From contig JBDOIE010000005.1 in assembly GCA_041082245.1 (NCBI GenBank), forward strand, positions 1 through 37,076: 37,076 bases of DNA, read 5' to 3'. The notes under the pieces are model-generated. The model saw only the letters and a list, made by a program, of their open reading frames with translations. It did no database searches and was not told the DNA's origin. This document shows positions 15,069 through 22,569 of the stretch, piece after piece. The translations under genes were made by a program, and so were the position numbers. This stretch comes from DAOTVY01 sp041082245 (GTDB lineage Bacteria; Chloroflexota; Chloroflexia; DTKN01). How positions within the stretch are numbered: the stretch's first letter is position 1; the number at the start of each line of letters is the position of its first letter.

Positions 15069-15887
15069 ATGGCACTGGTCGGGAACCTCCGCGATTTTAG
15101 TTTGGCCGATTTCCTCTACCTCGTCGACCGCGGCCGTCGTACCGGGCGCTTGACGATCAAACGCGCGGACGACGCGGCAACCCTCTACTTCGAAAAAGGG
15201 AAGCTCGTCTACGCTACCCAGTACAGCCGGCAGGAGCGGTTGGGCGAAATGCTCGTACGGATGGGCCGTATCACCGCCGAGCAGCGCGACCAGGCGTTGC
15301 ACCTCCAGCAGGGATCCCACGCGGGCAAGCCGCTCGGCGCCATCCTGGTGGAGCTGGGCTATCTTACGGAAGAGGAACTCAAACGCTACGTGCGCACGCA
15401 GATCGAGGAGACGGTCTACCGGCTTTTCACCTGGCCGGACGGGGAGTTCCGCTTCGACGCCGGTGTTCTCGTAGCACCTGAGGATGTGATGCTCACGATT
15501 CCGCTCGAGGTGGAAAACCTGATCCTCGAGGGGGTACGACGGATCGACGAATGGAGCCGCATCCGCGACCGCATTCCGGATACGAACCAGGTGGTCGAAT
15601 TCGTCGAGCAGCCGAGCGAACGGGCGAGAGGGGTAAAGCTGACCCCGGAGGAATGGCGGGTATTCGCCTGTATCAACGGGAGGGATTCGCTCCGGACGAT
15701 CGCGGAGCGCACCGGGCTGAGCGAGTTCGAGGTCTGTCGTATCGTCTACGGGTTTATCTCGTCCGGGCTCGTGCAGCTGGCCAAGGAACAGCCGGCCCCG
15801 GCGTCGGCCGCTCCACCCCCATCCGTGGCCGAAAAGGCCAGGCGTGGGCTGTTCGACCGGCTGATCGACCGCGTACGCGGAGCCTGA
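15069..15887 (+). CDS. DUF4388 domain protein (PatA-like N-terminus)
   Basis: A 272-residue soluble protein. Residues 1-110 are a DUF4388 domain, with LRDFSLADFLYLVDRGRRTG, LYFEKGKLVYA and a MshEN-like stretch (LGEMLVRMGRIT, LGAILVELGYLTEEEL). A further DUF4388-like segment follows (TWPDGEFRFDAG, about 118-130), and residues 180-240 resemble a winged helix (RVFACINGRDSLRTIAE). The end is Ala/Pro-rich with an amphipathic tail. In many bacteria such proteins pair with small Ras-like GTPases in polarity or motility switching; here the GTPase gene follows 67 bases downstream. The partnership is inferred from that pairing. Confidence 0.8.
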   Translation: MALVGNLRDFSLADFLYLVDRGRRTGRLTIKRADDAATLYFEKGKLVYATQYSRQERLGEMLVRMGRITAEQRDQALHLQQGSHAGKPLGAILVELGYLTEEELKRYVRTQIEETVYRLFTWPDGEFRFDAGVLVAPEDVMLTIPLEVENLILEGVRRIDEWSRIRDRIPDTNQVVEFVEQPSERARGVKLTPEEWRVFACINGRDSLRTIAERTGLSEFEVCRIVYGFISSGLVQLAKEQPAPASAAPPPSVAEKARRGLFDRLIDRVRGA

Positions 15888-15924
15888 ACGAGCCGGTACG
15901 ACCTATCCCGCCCTGGCTGGAACT

Positions 15925-15936
15925 TGAGACGTCTCA
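15925..15936. promoter_or_regulatory. 12-bp perfect palindrome before the GTPase gene
   Basis: TGAGACGTCTCA lies between the DUF4388 and GTPase genes, 3 bases ahead of the ribosome-binding GGAGG. It could be an operator or an mRNA hairpin without a loop; no factor is known. Confidence 0.4.
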
Positions 15937-15954
15937 TTCAGGAGGCAGGCGCCC

Positions 15955-16479
15955 TTGCAGACGGTGCGTGTGGTTGTAAGCGGGGTAGGAGGGTCAGGCA
16001 AAACCACGTTTGTCCGCGCGATCAGCGAGGTCGGCCTCGTCTCTACCGAGCGCTGTCCCGCTGGGGAAGGGACTTCTCCCCACGCCAAGATCGTCGTCGA
16101 CTTTGGCCGGGTCGCGATGGCCCCAGACTTGGTCCTGCACCTCTTTGGCGTTCCCGCGCTACAGGCGTTCGACCTCCTCTGGTGGATCCATTGCGCAGAA
16201 GCGGTGGGCTGGGTCATCCTGGTGGACAGCACGCGCCCCGAAACGTTCCGCGATGCCCTCAAGATCGCCGACTTTGCGAAATCCTTCCGCGACACTCCCT
16301 GCGTGATCGTGGCGAACAAGCAGGATGCGGAGAACGCCTGGGGACCCGAGGAGTTGCGCCTGGCGCTTCGCCTTCCCACGGACGTCCCGGTGCTTCCCTG
16401 TGTGGCGACCGATCGGGACAGCGTCAAGAACGTACTTCTCGAGCTGCTCTACCTGGTCCTGCAGGCGACCGCGTGCTGA
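15955..16479 (+). CDS. Small Ras-like GTPase (MglA/CvnD type)
   Basis: A 174-residue GTPase; TTG start chosen because GGAGG lies about 9 bases upstream and the protein then begins with its first beta strand. The P-loop is GVGGSGKTT, the KIVVDFGRV strand precedes the switch, and NKQD is the guanine-specificity motif. The G3 region reads LHLFGVPALQAF where CvnD/MglA relatives have LFGTPGQ-RF, so the catalytic Gly-Gln context is altered and hydrolysis may depend on a partner. No transmembrane segment. Adjacent to the DUF4388 protein, its probable partner. No roadblock/LC7 GAP gene is seen nearby. Confidence 0.85.
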   Translation: MQTVRVVVSGVGGSGKTTFVRAISEVGLVSTERCPAGEGTSPHAKIVVDFGRVAMAPDLVLHLFGVPALQAFDLLWWIHCAEAVGWVILVDSTRPETFRDALKIADFAKSFRDTPCVIVANKQDAENAWGPEELRLALRLPTDVPVLPCVATDRDSVKNVLLELLYLVLQATAC

Positions 16480-16484
16480 AAACG

Positions 16485-16510
16485 GGAACATTCGCCCTGT
16501 GGCGGCCGTA
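16485..16510 (+). promoter_or_regulatory. Possible ECF-type promoter before the second sigma gene
   Basis: GGAAC (16485-16489) and CGTA (16507-16510) are separated by 17 bp, the general form of ECF sigma promoters, and lie 22 bases ahead of the sigma gene. Autoregulation is suggested but unproven. Confidence 0.4.
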
Positions 16511-16532
16511 GTAGATTCGGGACAGGGCAACC

Positions 16533-17111
16533 ATGGAGACGGTGCAAGAGGAACAGGTCTGGATCCTGCGGACCCTGCAGGGCGACCAGGAGGCATTCGC
16601 GGAACTCGTGCGGCGCTACCAGCGACAGGTGTACAACCTGGCCTACCGGATGCTCGGAAACGCCGAGGAGGCCGAGGAGGTCGCGCAGGAAGCGTTCTTG
16701 CGCGCCTATCAGGCCCTGGCCACCTTCGAACTGGGGAAAAAGTTCTCCTCCTGGCTGCTTGCGATCGCCTCGAACCTCTGCATCGATCTCCTGCGCCGAC
16801 GCAAGTTCGCCTGGTTGTCGCTCCAGGACGTGTCTTACCGCACCCCTGCTTCCCAGGAAGAGCCTGTGAGCGGCGCGATACGCCATGAGCAGGCGCAACA
16901 GGTACAGCGGCTCCTCTCTGGCTTGCCGGAGAAGTACCGTCTGGTGGTCATCCTGCGCTACTGGTACGACCTGTCCTACGAAGAGATCGTGGAAGTGACC
17001 GGGTTATCGCTGAACACGGTGAAGACGCGCTTGCATCGAGCGCGGGCGATGCTGGCCCGGGCGCTGGAAGAGGAAGAACGGCGATGCGATGCCGAACGGC
17101 TCGCCGGTTGA
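16533..17111 (+). CDS. ECF RNA polymerase sigma factor
   Basis: A 192-residue group IV sigma factor. Region 2 shows AFAELVRRYQRQVYNLAYRM, EVAQEAFLRAYQAL and SSWLLAIASNLCIDLLRRRK; region 4 shows LPEKYRLVVILRYWYDLSYEE and the recognition helix LSLNTVKTRLHRAR. It resembles the SigW/RpoE group. The final 28 bases overlap the next gene, whose product has anti-sigma features. The ribosome site is modest. It is a different protein from the sigma factor at 11564-12208 (region 2 linker and C-terminus differ), so the window holds two independent ECF systems. Confidence 0.93.
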   Translation: METVQEEQVWILRTLQGDQEAFAELVRRYQRQVYNLAYRMLGNAEEAEEVAQEAFLRAYQALATFELGKKFSSWLLAIASNLCIDLLRRRKFAWLSLQDVSYRTPASQEEPVSGAIRHEQAQQVQRLLSGLPEKYRLVVILRYWYDLSYEEIVEVTGLSLNTVKTRLHRARAMLARALEEEERRCDAERLAG

Positions 17112-17635
17112 TGTCCCTTGCCATGGACCGCCGCATTCCCCGGGAGGAGGAATCGCGGCTTCTGGAGCATGTCGAGCGGTGTCCTCGCTGCCGTGAGACG
17201 TGGGCCGCGATGCTGCGCGCGGAGAGCCTGCTGAAGGGCGCTCCTTTGCTGGAACCACCTCCGACTCTTGTGCCCGGTGTCCTGGCGCGTCTGCCGTCCC
17301 GTCGTCGCTCGATCGCCGTCGTCCCGCCGGCCTGGAGACGCACAGGCAGGGTGGTCGGGATCGCGGCGGGAGCAGTGGCGGTAGGCGCGCTGATCGCAGT
17401 GGTGCTGCTGGTGGCTGGATGGTGGCCAACGTTCTTCGGCCGGACGCCGGAGGCCTGGCTTGGCGGGCTCCGGGACAGCCTGCGCGCGTGGCTTCACGCG
17501 ACCCGGCCGGTTGCACAGGCGCTGTGGGATATCTTCGGCCTCACAGGACTCCTGCTCGCCGCGGGGCTGGCTCTGGGCGGTGCAGCGCTCGGGGTTGCCT
17601 TCTGGCGGTTGGGAAACAGGCGTCCGCGGGGGTAG
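17084..17635 (+). CDS. Zinc-finger (zf-HC2) transmembrane anti-sigma factor
   Basis: A 183-residue protein starting inside the sigma gene (28-base overlap). The N-terminal zinc anti-sigma domain is complete: Cys3, then HVERCPRC (HxxxCxxC) near residue 29. A linker with a Pro-rich part leads to a transmembrane helix (about 88-112), a short extracytoplasmic loop, and a second hydrophobic helix (about 150-175) ending in a basic tail. It would bind and silence the sigma factor encoded just before it and release it in response to an envelope signal. Confidence 0.85.
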   Translation: MRCRTARRLMSLAMDRRIPREEESRLLEHVERCPRCRETWAAMLRAESLLKGAPLLEPPPTLVPGVLARLPSRRRSIAVVPPAWRRTGRVVGIAAGAVAVGALIAVVLLVAGWWPTFFGRTPEAWLGGLRDSLRAWLHATRPVAQALWDIFGLTGLLLAAGLALGGAALGVAFWRLGNRRPRG

Positions 17636-17660
17636 CGGTTGGGGTTCCTGGAGGGGACCT

Positions 17661-18590
17661 TTGCGCAAGCTGGTGTACCTGCTCCTCCTGGTCGAGGTAG
17701 CTGCGGGCGCATTCGCGTTTTTCGCGGGGCGCCGGCTGCTCGCCGGCCCGTGCGTGCGGATCGGGAGCAGCCTGACGATCCCGGCCGGGGCGCGCTGCGA
17801 GGGCGATGCGCTTGTCGCTGGAGGCGACCTGGTGGTCCGGGGGACGGTAGAGGGCCACGCGATCGCTCTTTGTGGGGGTGTATGGGTCGAGGGGCGCGTG
17901 GAGGGAGACGTTGTCAGCCTGGGAGGCGCCAGCACGCTCCTGAGCGGTGCGCACGTTTCCGGCAACGCGACGGTGCTGGGAGGGCCGTTGCATCAAGCGG
18001 CGGGTGCGGCGGTCGAGGGAAATGTCCTCGAGACCGTCTGGGCGATTCGGCGCGTGTCGGGGCGGAGCGACCGCCTCGCAGTGCCGCTGGCCCAGCGAGC
18101 GGCAGTGGTTGGCGCGGCCGGCCTGGTGGGTGCCGGTTTGGGGTGGGCGATCGCGCTCGGCATGCGGGGGATCTGGCCGCATCGCACAGCATCGGCTATC
18201 GCTACAGCCCGTTCCGCCTGGCCAGAAAGCCTCGGTCTGGGTTTTGCGGTCACGCTCTTTCTCTTCGGGGTGGTGCCGCTGCTCGTCGGGGTTTTCCTGA
18301 GGGGCGCGTGGGGCGTCGTCCTCTTGCCACCACTGTTTCTCGCCCTGTTTGTGGTCTATTCCCTGGGACTGTTGCTGACCGGTGTGGCCCTCGGCGAAGT
18401 GCTCGGGGCGCCCGTCGCGCTGCCTGCCTGGCTGCGCAGCGCAGCCGGGCTCTTGCTTGTGGCCGGCGCCGTCCTCCTCCCGGCCATCTGGGTCCCTGAA
18501 TGGGCGCTACCGGCAGCGCTCGTCGTCTCCGCGCCGGGGCTCGGGGCCCTGCTCCTGAGCCGTGCCGGCACGAAGCGGCCGGCGTCCTAA
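17661..18590 (+). CDS. Bactofilin-like polymer-forming domain fused to a multi-pass membrane region
   Basis: A protein of about 309 residues; TTG start at 17661 with GGAGGGG about 5 bases upstream. After an N-terminal hydrophobic anchor (residues 3-25), residues 30-130 form short Gly/Val-rich repeats of the polymer-forming type (GDALVAGGDLVVRGTVEG, AIALCGGVWVEGRVEGDV in pieces), as in bactofilins and YfbK-like proteins. The C-terminal half contains five or six transmembrane helices. It follows the anti-sigma gene by 25 bases and may be a membrane-associated target or sensor of that sigma system. The stop overlaps that of the convergent aldolase gene. Confidence 0.68.
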   Translation: MRKLVYLLLLVEVAAGAFAFFAGRRLLAGPCVRIGSSLTIPAGARCEGDALVAGGDLVVRGTVEGHAIALCGGVWVEGRVEGDVVSLGGASTLLSGAHVSGNATVLGGPLHQAAGAAVEGNVLETVWAIRRVSGRSDRLAVPLAQRAAVVGAAGLVGAGLGWAIALGMRGIWPHRTASAIATARSAWPESLGLGFAVTLFLFGVVPLLVGVFLRGAWGVVLLPPLFLALFVVYSLGLLLTGVALGEVLGAPVALPAWLRSAAGLLLVAGAVLLPAIWVPEWALPAALVVSAPGLGALLLSRAGTKRPAS

Positions 18591-19231
18591 CGGGAAGGGG
18601 ACTCCGCGAAGCGGGCGAATTCCGCGATCGCTTGTTCGGAAAGCGGATGGACGGCCAGCTCCTTGATAAGGGAGAGGGGCAGCGTCACGTGGTGGGCTCC
18701 CGCGGAGAGGCAGGCCAGCACCTCGTCCACCCCGCGGAGGCTTGCGGCCAGCAGCTCGCTGCGGTGCCCGGTGACGCGCAGCACCTCTGCGATCTCGGCC
18801 ACGAGGGCGATCCCTTTACCCGTGTAGCGGGTCATACGGTTCACATAGGGGATGACGTAGCGCGCGCCCGCTTCCACCGCCAGGTACGCCTGTGCCGGGC
18901 TGAACACGGCAGTCGCCGCACACGGCACGTGGGGGGCCAGCCGTGCCAGGACGGCCAGGTGAGCCAGCGAGGCGGGGATCTTCAGCACGATCTGGGCCGG
19001 CGACAGGGCGGAGAAGCGCCGGCCTTCCTCCTCCATGGCGCCTGGATCAAGAGCTGCAGGCTGGTAGAAGACGGGCCCAGGGCACAGGCGGCAGATCTCG
19101 GAGATGACCTCCTCCGGCGGCCGGCCAGCCTGGGCCATCAGTTTCGGGTTCGTCGTCACCCCGGTGACGAACCCCCAGGACATCGCCTGGCGCACCTCGT
19201 CGACCTGTGCCGAATCCAGGTAAAGCGCCAT
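18587..19231 (-). CDS. Transaldolase / fructose-6-phosphate aldolase family protein
   Basis: A 214-residue small (FSA/TalC-type) aldolase of the pentose phosphate family. Motifs are LYLDSA at the N-terminus, GVTTNPKL, the Schiff-base lysine in VLKIPAS, the TAVFSPAQAYLAVEAGARYV block and PYVNRM. Length fits the family (about 215-220 residues). Whether it works as transaldolase or as fructose-6-phosphate aldolase cannot be read with confidence. GGAGGT lies 9 bases upstream of the ATG, inside the end of the preceding gene, with which it forms an operon (7-base gap). Confidence 0.87.
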   Translation of the reverse strand: MALYLDSAQVDEVRQAMSWGFVTGVTTNPKLMAQAGRPPEEVISEICRLCPGPVFYQPAALDPGAMEEEGRRFSALSPAQIVLKIPASLAHLAVLARLAPHVPCAATAVFSPAQAYLAVEAGARYVIPYVNRMTRYTGKGIALVAEIAEVLRVTGHRSELLAASLRGVDEVLACLSAGAHHVTLPLSLIKELAVHPLSEQAIAEFARFAESPSR

Positions 19232-19238
19232 CGTCGGC

Positions 19239-19766
19239 CTACCTCCAGGGCCTGCCCTGGATCATCTCCTCGAGCCGTGCGCGCACGATCCTTTCCAGCC
19301 GGAGCGCGACCTCTTCGGGAAGGGTCGGGTCGATCCCGAAAGCAATGCTCCACTCGCCGTCCGGTTGCTGATCGGCTTGGAAGGTGAAGCGCCCCTTGCC
19401 GGGAATGACGACGAACCCCTGGGCGATCCCCGCTTCCTCGAAGATGTCCCGGACATCCACCTGCAGCTCCAGAGTCTCGTCTTCCAGGTCTTCGAGGCGC
19501 ACGGTGAGGATAGCGGGCGGGGGCTGGCGGAAGAGACCTTCTGCCACCCCGATGGACGAGAGCACGGCGGCCACAAGGTGCTCGCGGAGGCCCCGGGGGA
19601 TCTCCGGTTCGGCGGCAAAGGCAACCGTCCATCCGGTCTCGGGTTGGCGCGAGGCCTCGTAGCGGAACGCTCCCAGCCGCCCGACAAACACCGCTCCCCG
19701 AGCTCCGCTTCCACCGGGGAGGAGGTGGGTGCGAACGGTGACATCCTGCGCAGGAGATTCGACCAT
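19239..19766 (-). CDS. Unrecognised protein with an internal duplication
   Basis: A soluble protein of 175 residues that I do not recognise. The ATG at 19766 has GAAGG 6 bases upstream; an ATG at 19829 has no ribosome site and lies in the promoter. Two copies of one motif are visible: residues 32-69 (GAFRYEASRQPETGWTVAF then EPEIP) and residues 125-162 (GRFTFQADQQPDGEWSIAF then DPTLP). Each has the form G-F-[YF]-A-QP-W-[TS]-[VI]-AF-P-P followed by an amphipathic helix. No cysteine, signal peptide or membrane segment. It precedes the aldolase gene on one transcript. Confidence 0.7.
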   Translation of the reverse strand: MVESPAQDVTVRTHLLPGGSGARGAVFVGRLGAFRYEASRQPETGWTVAFAAEPEIPRGLREHLVAAVLSSIGVAEGLFRQPPPAILTVRLEDLEDETLELQVDVRDIFEEAGIAQGFVVIPGKGRFTFQADQQPDGEWSIAFGIDPTLPEEVALRLERIVRARLEEMIQGRPWR

Positions 19767-19827
19767 ATGGGCCTTCTTTCCTGGTTTCCTTCGGATCGCG
19801 CCGGACGCCGCAGCGTCAGCGGGCGCC

Positions 19828-19856
19828 ATTTTACAACAGGCCGCGCCGAAACGCAA
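19828..19856 (-). promoter_or_regulatory. Promoter for the duplicated-domain protein and aldolase
   Basis: Minus strand: TTGCGT (19856-19851), 17-bp spacer, TAAAAT (19833-19828). The -35 matches only its first half; the -10 is good. Confidence 0.5.
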
Positions 19857-20006
19857 CCATGGCCGCTTGCGCAGCAGGGCTTTCCTGTGTTCTAGAAGCC
19901 GGCCGGGGCAGCCCGGCGGGCCGCTCGCGTGACCTCCACGCGGCGCGCTCGGGTTCTCAAACCATCGGCGCCCAGCTTCTCCGCTGGAAAAGAGGAAAGC
20001 CCCTGG

Positions 20007-20035
20007 TTGCACGGCCAGGTGCGATGTGGTACAAT
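20007..20035 (+). promoter_or_regulatory. Promoter for the aminotransferase gene
   Basis: TTGCAC (20007-20012), 17-bp spacer, TACAAT (20030-20035). The same two hexamers form the gyrA promoter. The leader is about 70 bases long. Confidence 0.72.
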
Positions 20036-20113
20036 CCCGTCGCACCGGGGCAGGCTGGAAAGTCCCACCGAGCGGGAACCCAAGGAGGGGTCTCCGGAAC
20101 AAGGAGGTTGTCC

Positions 20114-21280
20114 ATGCCGCGCGATTTCCTCTCCGCGAAGGTGCGAGCCGTCCCCCCTTCCGGTATCCGGCGATTCTTCGATATCATCGCCACGATGAAG
20201 GACGTGATCTCGCTGGGGGTCGGCGAGCCGGACTTTGTCACGCCACCGCAGATCCTCGCGGCCGGTATACGATCGCTTGAGGAGGGTCAGACGGCCTACA
20301 CTTCGAACTCCGGCCTGCTGGAGCTGCGCCAGGCGCTTGCCGCACACCTGGAGCGGCTCTACGGAGTTCGGTACGACCCCGAGACCGAGCTACTGATCAC
20401 GGTCGGGGTGAGCGAAGCGTTGGCCATTTCCCTTCTGGCCACCGTCGATCCCGGGGACGAGGTGATCGTTCCGGAACCGTGCTTTGTGTCCTACCGCCCG
20501 GGGGTCATCTTTGCGGGCGGCACGCCGGTCAGCGTGGTGACCACGGTCGACGATGGATTCCAGCTGACACCGGATCGCCTGGAGCGTGCGATCACCCCGC
20601 GCACCAAGGGGCTCCTGCTGGGCTACCCAAACAACCCGACCGGAGCGGTGATGGAACGCTCCCTGCTTCTGGAGATCGCGCGTCTTGCGGAGCGCTACGA
20701 CCTCCTGGTCTACTCGGATGAGATCTACGATCGGCTCGTTTACGGGGTTGAACATACCTGCTTTGCTTCCCTTCCGGGCATGCGGGAGCGCACGGTGTTG
20801 CTGGGCGGCTTTTCGAAGTCGTATGCGATGACCGGCTGGAGAGTAGGGTATGTCGCGGCACCTGCCCCGATCGCGCGCGAGATCCGCAAGGTGCACCAGT
20901 ACGCGATCATGTGTGCCCCGACCCCGAGCCAGTACGCCGCCCTGGAGGCGCTCCGCAGCGGTGAGGCCGATGTGCAGCGGATGCGTGCGGAATACGACCG
21001 CCGCCGTCAGGTGATCGTGAAGGGGTTGAACGCCATCGGCCTCCGTTGCTTCGAGCCTCGCGGGGCCTTCTACGCCTTCCCTTCCATCGCGGTGACCGGG
21101 ATGTCGAGCGAAGAGTTCTCGGAAAAACTGCTCTTTGAGGAAAAGGTCGCCGTGGTCCCGGGAAACGCCTTCGGCGATAGCGGCATGGGTTTTGTCCGTT
21201 GCTGCTACGCAGCTTCGATGGAAAAGATCGAGGAAGCGCTCGTACGCATGGGGCGCTTCGTGGAAAAGTATGCCCGGTAG
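20114..21280 (+). CDS. Class I/II pyridoxal-phosphate aminotransferase
   Basis: A 388-residue fold-type I aminotransferase of the aspartate/aromatic group. Start ATG with AAGGAGGT 6 bases upstream; the longer upstream frame is discarded. Motifs: LGVGEPDF, YTSNSGLLELRQAL, YPNNPTGAV, YSDEIYDRLVYG, the PLP-lysine segment GGFSKSYAMTGWRVGY and the C-terminal substrate arginine region FVRCCYA. It should transfer amino groups between an amino acid and 2-oxoglutarate or a similar keto acid; the substrate is not readable from motifs. The B-box-like gene follows after 27 bases. Confidence 0.9.
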   Translation: MPRDFLSAKVRAVPPSGIRRFFDIIATMKDVISLGVGEPDFVTPPQILAAGIRSLEEGQTAYTSNSGLLELRQALAAHLERLYGVRYDPETELLITVGVSEALAISLLATVDPGDEVIVPEPCFVSYRPGVIFAGGTPVSVVTTVDDGFQLTPDRLERAITPRTKGLLLGYPNNPTGAVMERSLLLEIARLAERYDLLVYSDEIYDRLVYGVEHTCFASLPGMRERTVLLGGFSKSYAMTGWRVGYVAAPAPIAREIRKVHQYAIMCAPTPSQYAALEALRSGEADVQRMRAEYDRRRQVIVKGLNAIGLRCFEPRGAFYAFPSIAVTGMSSEEFSEKLLFEEKVAVVPGNAFGDSGMGFVRCCYAASMEKIEEALVRMGRFVEKYAR

Positions 21281-21307
21281 CGCAGTTGCCCGAAAGGAGG
21301 GGACGCG

Positions 21308-21631
21308 ATGGCGGAGCGGTGCGCCTTCTGTGAAGCTGAGGCCAGCGAGCGCTGCAACGTTTGTGGCAAACCGCTTTGTCGCCTGCACGTGCGGCGTGCC
21401 CTGCCTTTCCTGAGCCTCAGGGAATTCTTCGGGACGTTGTTCCAGACCTTGCTGCGTGCTCCGGGAACGCTGCTGTCGGTGCTCACGGAAGAGGGGGAAG
21501 AGGAGCCGTTTTGCCCCGATTGCGCGCAGGCGAACGCACGGAAGCGGACTGTGGAGCAGCGCAAGTTCCTCCTTCTCGTGCTGGGGATCATCGGGGTCAT
21601 CGGGGTAGGGGTGTTTTTGGCTGTTCGTTAA
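21308..21631 (+). CDS. Small zinc-finger membrane protein (B-box-like)
   Basis: A 107-residue protein with AAAGGAGG about 8 bases ahead of ATG. The first 27 residues hold a B-box-like zinc site: C5xxC8, C16xxC19, C24 and H27. A hydrophobic middle follows, then a second CPDC pair (about residue 72), and a C-terminal transmembrane helix (about 87-105, LLLVLGIIGVIGVGVFLAV). Both metal sites would face the cytoplasm. Function unknown. Cotranscribed with the aminotransferase. Its stop codon lies within the first unit of the heptamer repeat. Confidence 0.75.
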   Translation: MAERCAFCEAEASERCNVCGKPLCRLHVRRALPFLSLREFFGTLFQTLLRAPGTLLSVLTEEGEEEPFCPDCAQANARKRTVEQRKFLLLVLGIIGVIGVGVFLAVR

Positions 21632-21695
21632 TCGTTGATCGTTGATCGTTAATCGTTGATCGTTGATCGTTGATCGTGGATCGTTCATCGTGGAT
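21626..21695 (+). repeat. Heptamer tandem repeat (CGTTGAT), ten units
   Basis: Ten consecutive 7-bp units: five are exactly CGTTGAT, two CGTTAAT, two CGTGGAT and one CGTTCAT. The array starts inside the last codons of the zinc-finger gene, supplying its TAA stop, and ends 21 bases ahead of the tRNA-Arg promoter. Slippage would change the downstream spacing, not the protein. Confidence 0.95.
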
Positions 21696-21716
21696 GGTGG
21701 GGCGTGTGGGTGGGAG

Positions 21717-21745
21717 TTGCAGAGGTGTGCGGGTTGGGGTAAAAT
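21717..21745 (+). promoter_or_regulatory. Promoter for tRNA-Arg
   Basis: TTGCAG (21717-21722), 17-bp spacer, TAAAAT (21740-21745), about 45 bases ahead of the tRNA. Confidence 0.65.
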
Positions 21746-21790
21746 GCATTTGCAGGAAGCGGGCGGTTTCTGTCAGCGAGGGATGGGCAT

Positions 21791-21864
21791 GCCCCAGTAG
21801 CTCATCTGGATAGAGCGGCTGCCTTCTAAGCAGCGGGTTGGGGGTTCGAATCCCTCCTGGGGCA
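21791..21864 (+). tRNA. tRNA-Arg (anticodon UCU)
   Basis: Acceptor stem GCCCCAG/CTGGGGC, D arm GTAGCTCATCTGGATAGAGC, anticodon stem GCTGC/GCAGC with loop CTTCTAA (anticodon TCT at 21825-21827), T arm GGGGGTTCGAATCCCTC in place, discriminator A. CCA is not encoded. It reads AGA, a rare codon in GC-rich DNA. Confidence 0.97.
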
Positions 21865-21897
21865 CTTTCCGGCCGGGTAGGGCCGGCATTGGGTGTG

Positions 21898-21923
21898 AGG
21901 CGCCTGGAGCTTGTCGGGCGCCT
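21898..21923 (+). terminator. Weak hairpin after tRNA-Arg
   Basis: AGGCGCC (21898-21904) pairs with GGCGCCT (21917-21923), followed by TGTTGTGT. It may slow or partly end transcription between the tRNA and the HAD gene, which has no promoter of its own that I can see. Confidence 0.35.
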
Positions 21924-21942
21924 TGTTGTGTGGAGAGCGAGG

Positions 21943-22569
21943 ATGACCATCCGGGCCGTCATCAGCGATTTTGGCGGGGTGCTGGTGCGCACCTTCGACT
22001 GGAGCGGACGCGCCTTCTGGGAAGACCGTCTTCGGTTGCCCCGCGGGGCGCTGCCCGGCCTCGTCTTCGAGTCCGAGGTCTCGATGCGCGCGATGCGCGG
22101 CCAGGCGACGGAAGAAGAGGTGTGGCAGGACGTCGCCCGTCGGTTCCACCTGACGCCCGACGAGCTCCACGCCTTTCGGCACGACTTCTGGCGCGGCGAC
22201 CGCCTGGATGAGGAGCTGCTGCGCTTCTTTGCCGCCCTGCGGCCCCGCTACCGCACCGCGATCCTCAGCAACGCGTGGAACGGCGTGCGGCAGCTCTTCG
22301 CACGCCTCGGGCTGGATCGGGCCTTCGACCTGTTCATCATCTCGGCCGAAGAGGGGATTGCGAAGCCGGACCTCTCGATCTACCTGCTGGCGGCGGCACG
22401 CCTCGGGGTACAGCCGGAAGAAGCGGTGCTGATCGATGACCTCCCGGCGAACGTGGCCGGCGCCCGTGCCGCCGGGATGCACGCGGTACACTTCCGGAGC
22501 CCGGAACAGGCGATGGCGGAGCTGGAGGGACTTCTCGCGATTTGTCAGCGCAAGGACCTTGTGGTATAA
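21943..22569 (+). CDS. HAD-superfamily (subfamily IA) hydrolase
   Basis: A 208-residue HAD phosphatase. Motif I is ISDFGGVLV (nucleophile Asp, with the usual second Asp replaced by Gly as in YihX-type members), motif II is ILSNAWNG, motif III Lys is in GIAKPD, and motif IV is LIDDLPANV. A helical cap lies between motifs I and II. Substrate unknown; YihX-like relatives remove phosphate from sugar phosphates. Start ATG with GGAGAG about 6 bases upstream. The stop codon lies within the -10 box of the next promoter. Confidence 0.87.
   Translation: MTIRAVISDFGGVLVRTFDWSGRAFWEDRLRLPRGALPGLVFESEVSMRAMRGQATEEEVWQDVARRFHLTPDELHAFRHDFWRGDRLDEELLRFFAALRPRYRTAILSNAWNGVRQLFARLGLDRAFDLFIISAEEGIAKPDLSIYLLAAARLGVQPEEAVLIDDLPANVAGARAAGMHAVHFRSPEQAMAELEGLLAICQRKDLVV

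Noticed and set aside
19239..20102. Longer 287-codon version of the duplicated-domain protein
   Set aside because: The extra part spans the promoter at 19828-19856 and has no ribosome site.
21626..21695. CRISPR-like array
   Set aside because: Seven-base units without spacers; simple tandem repeat.
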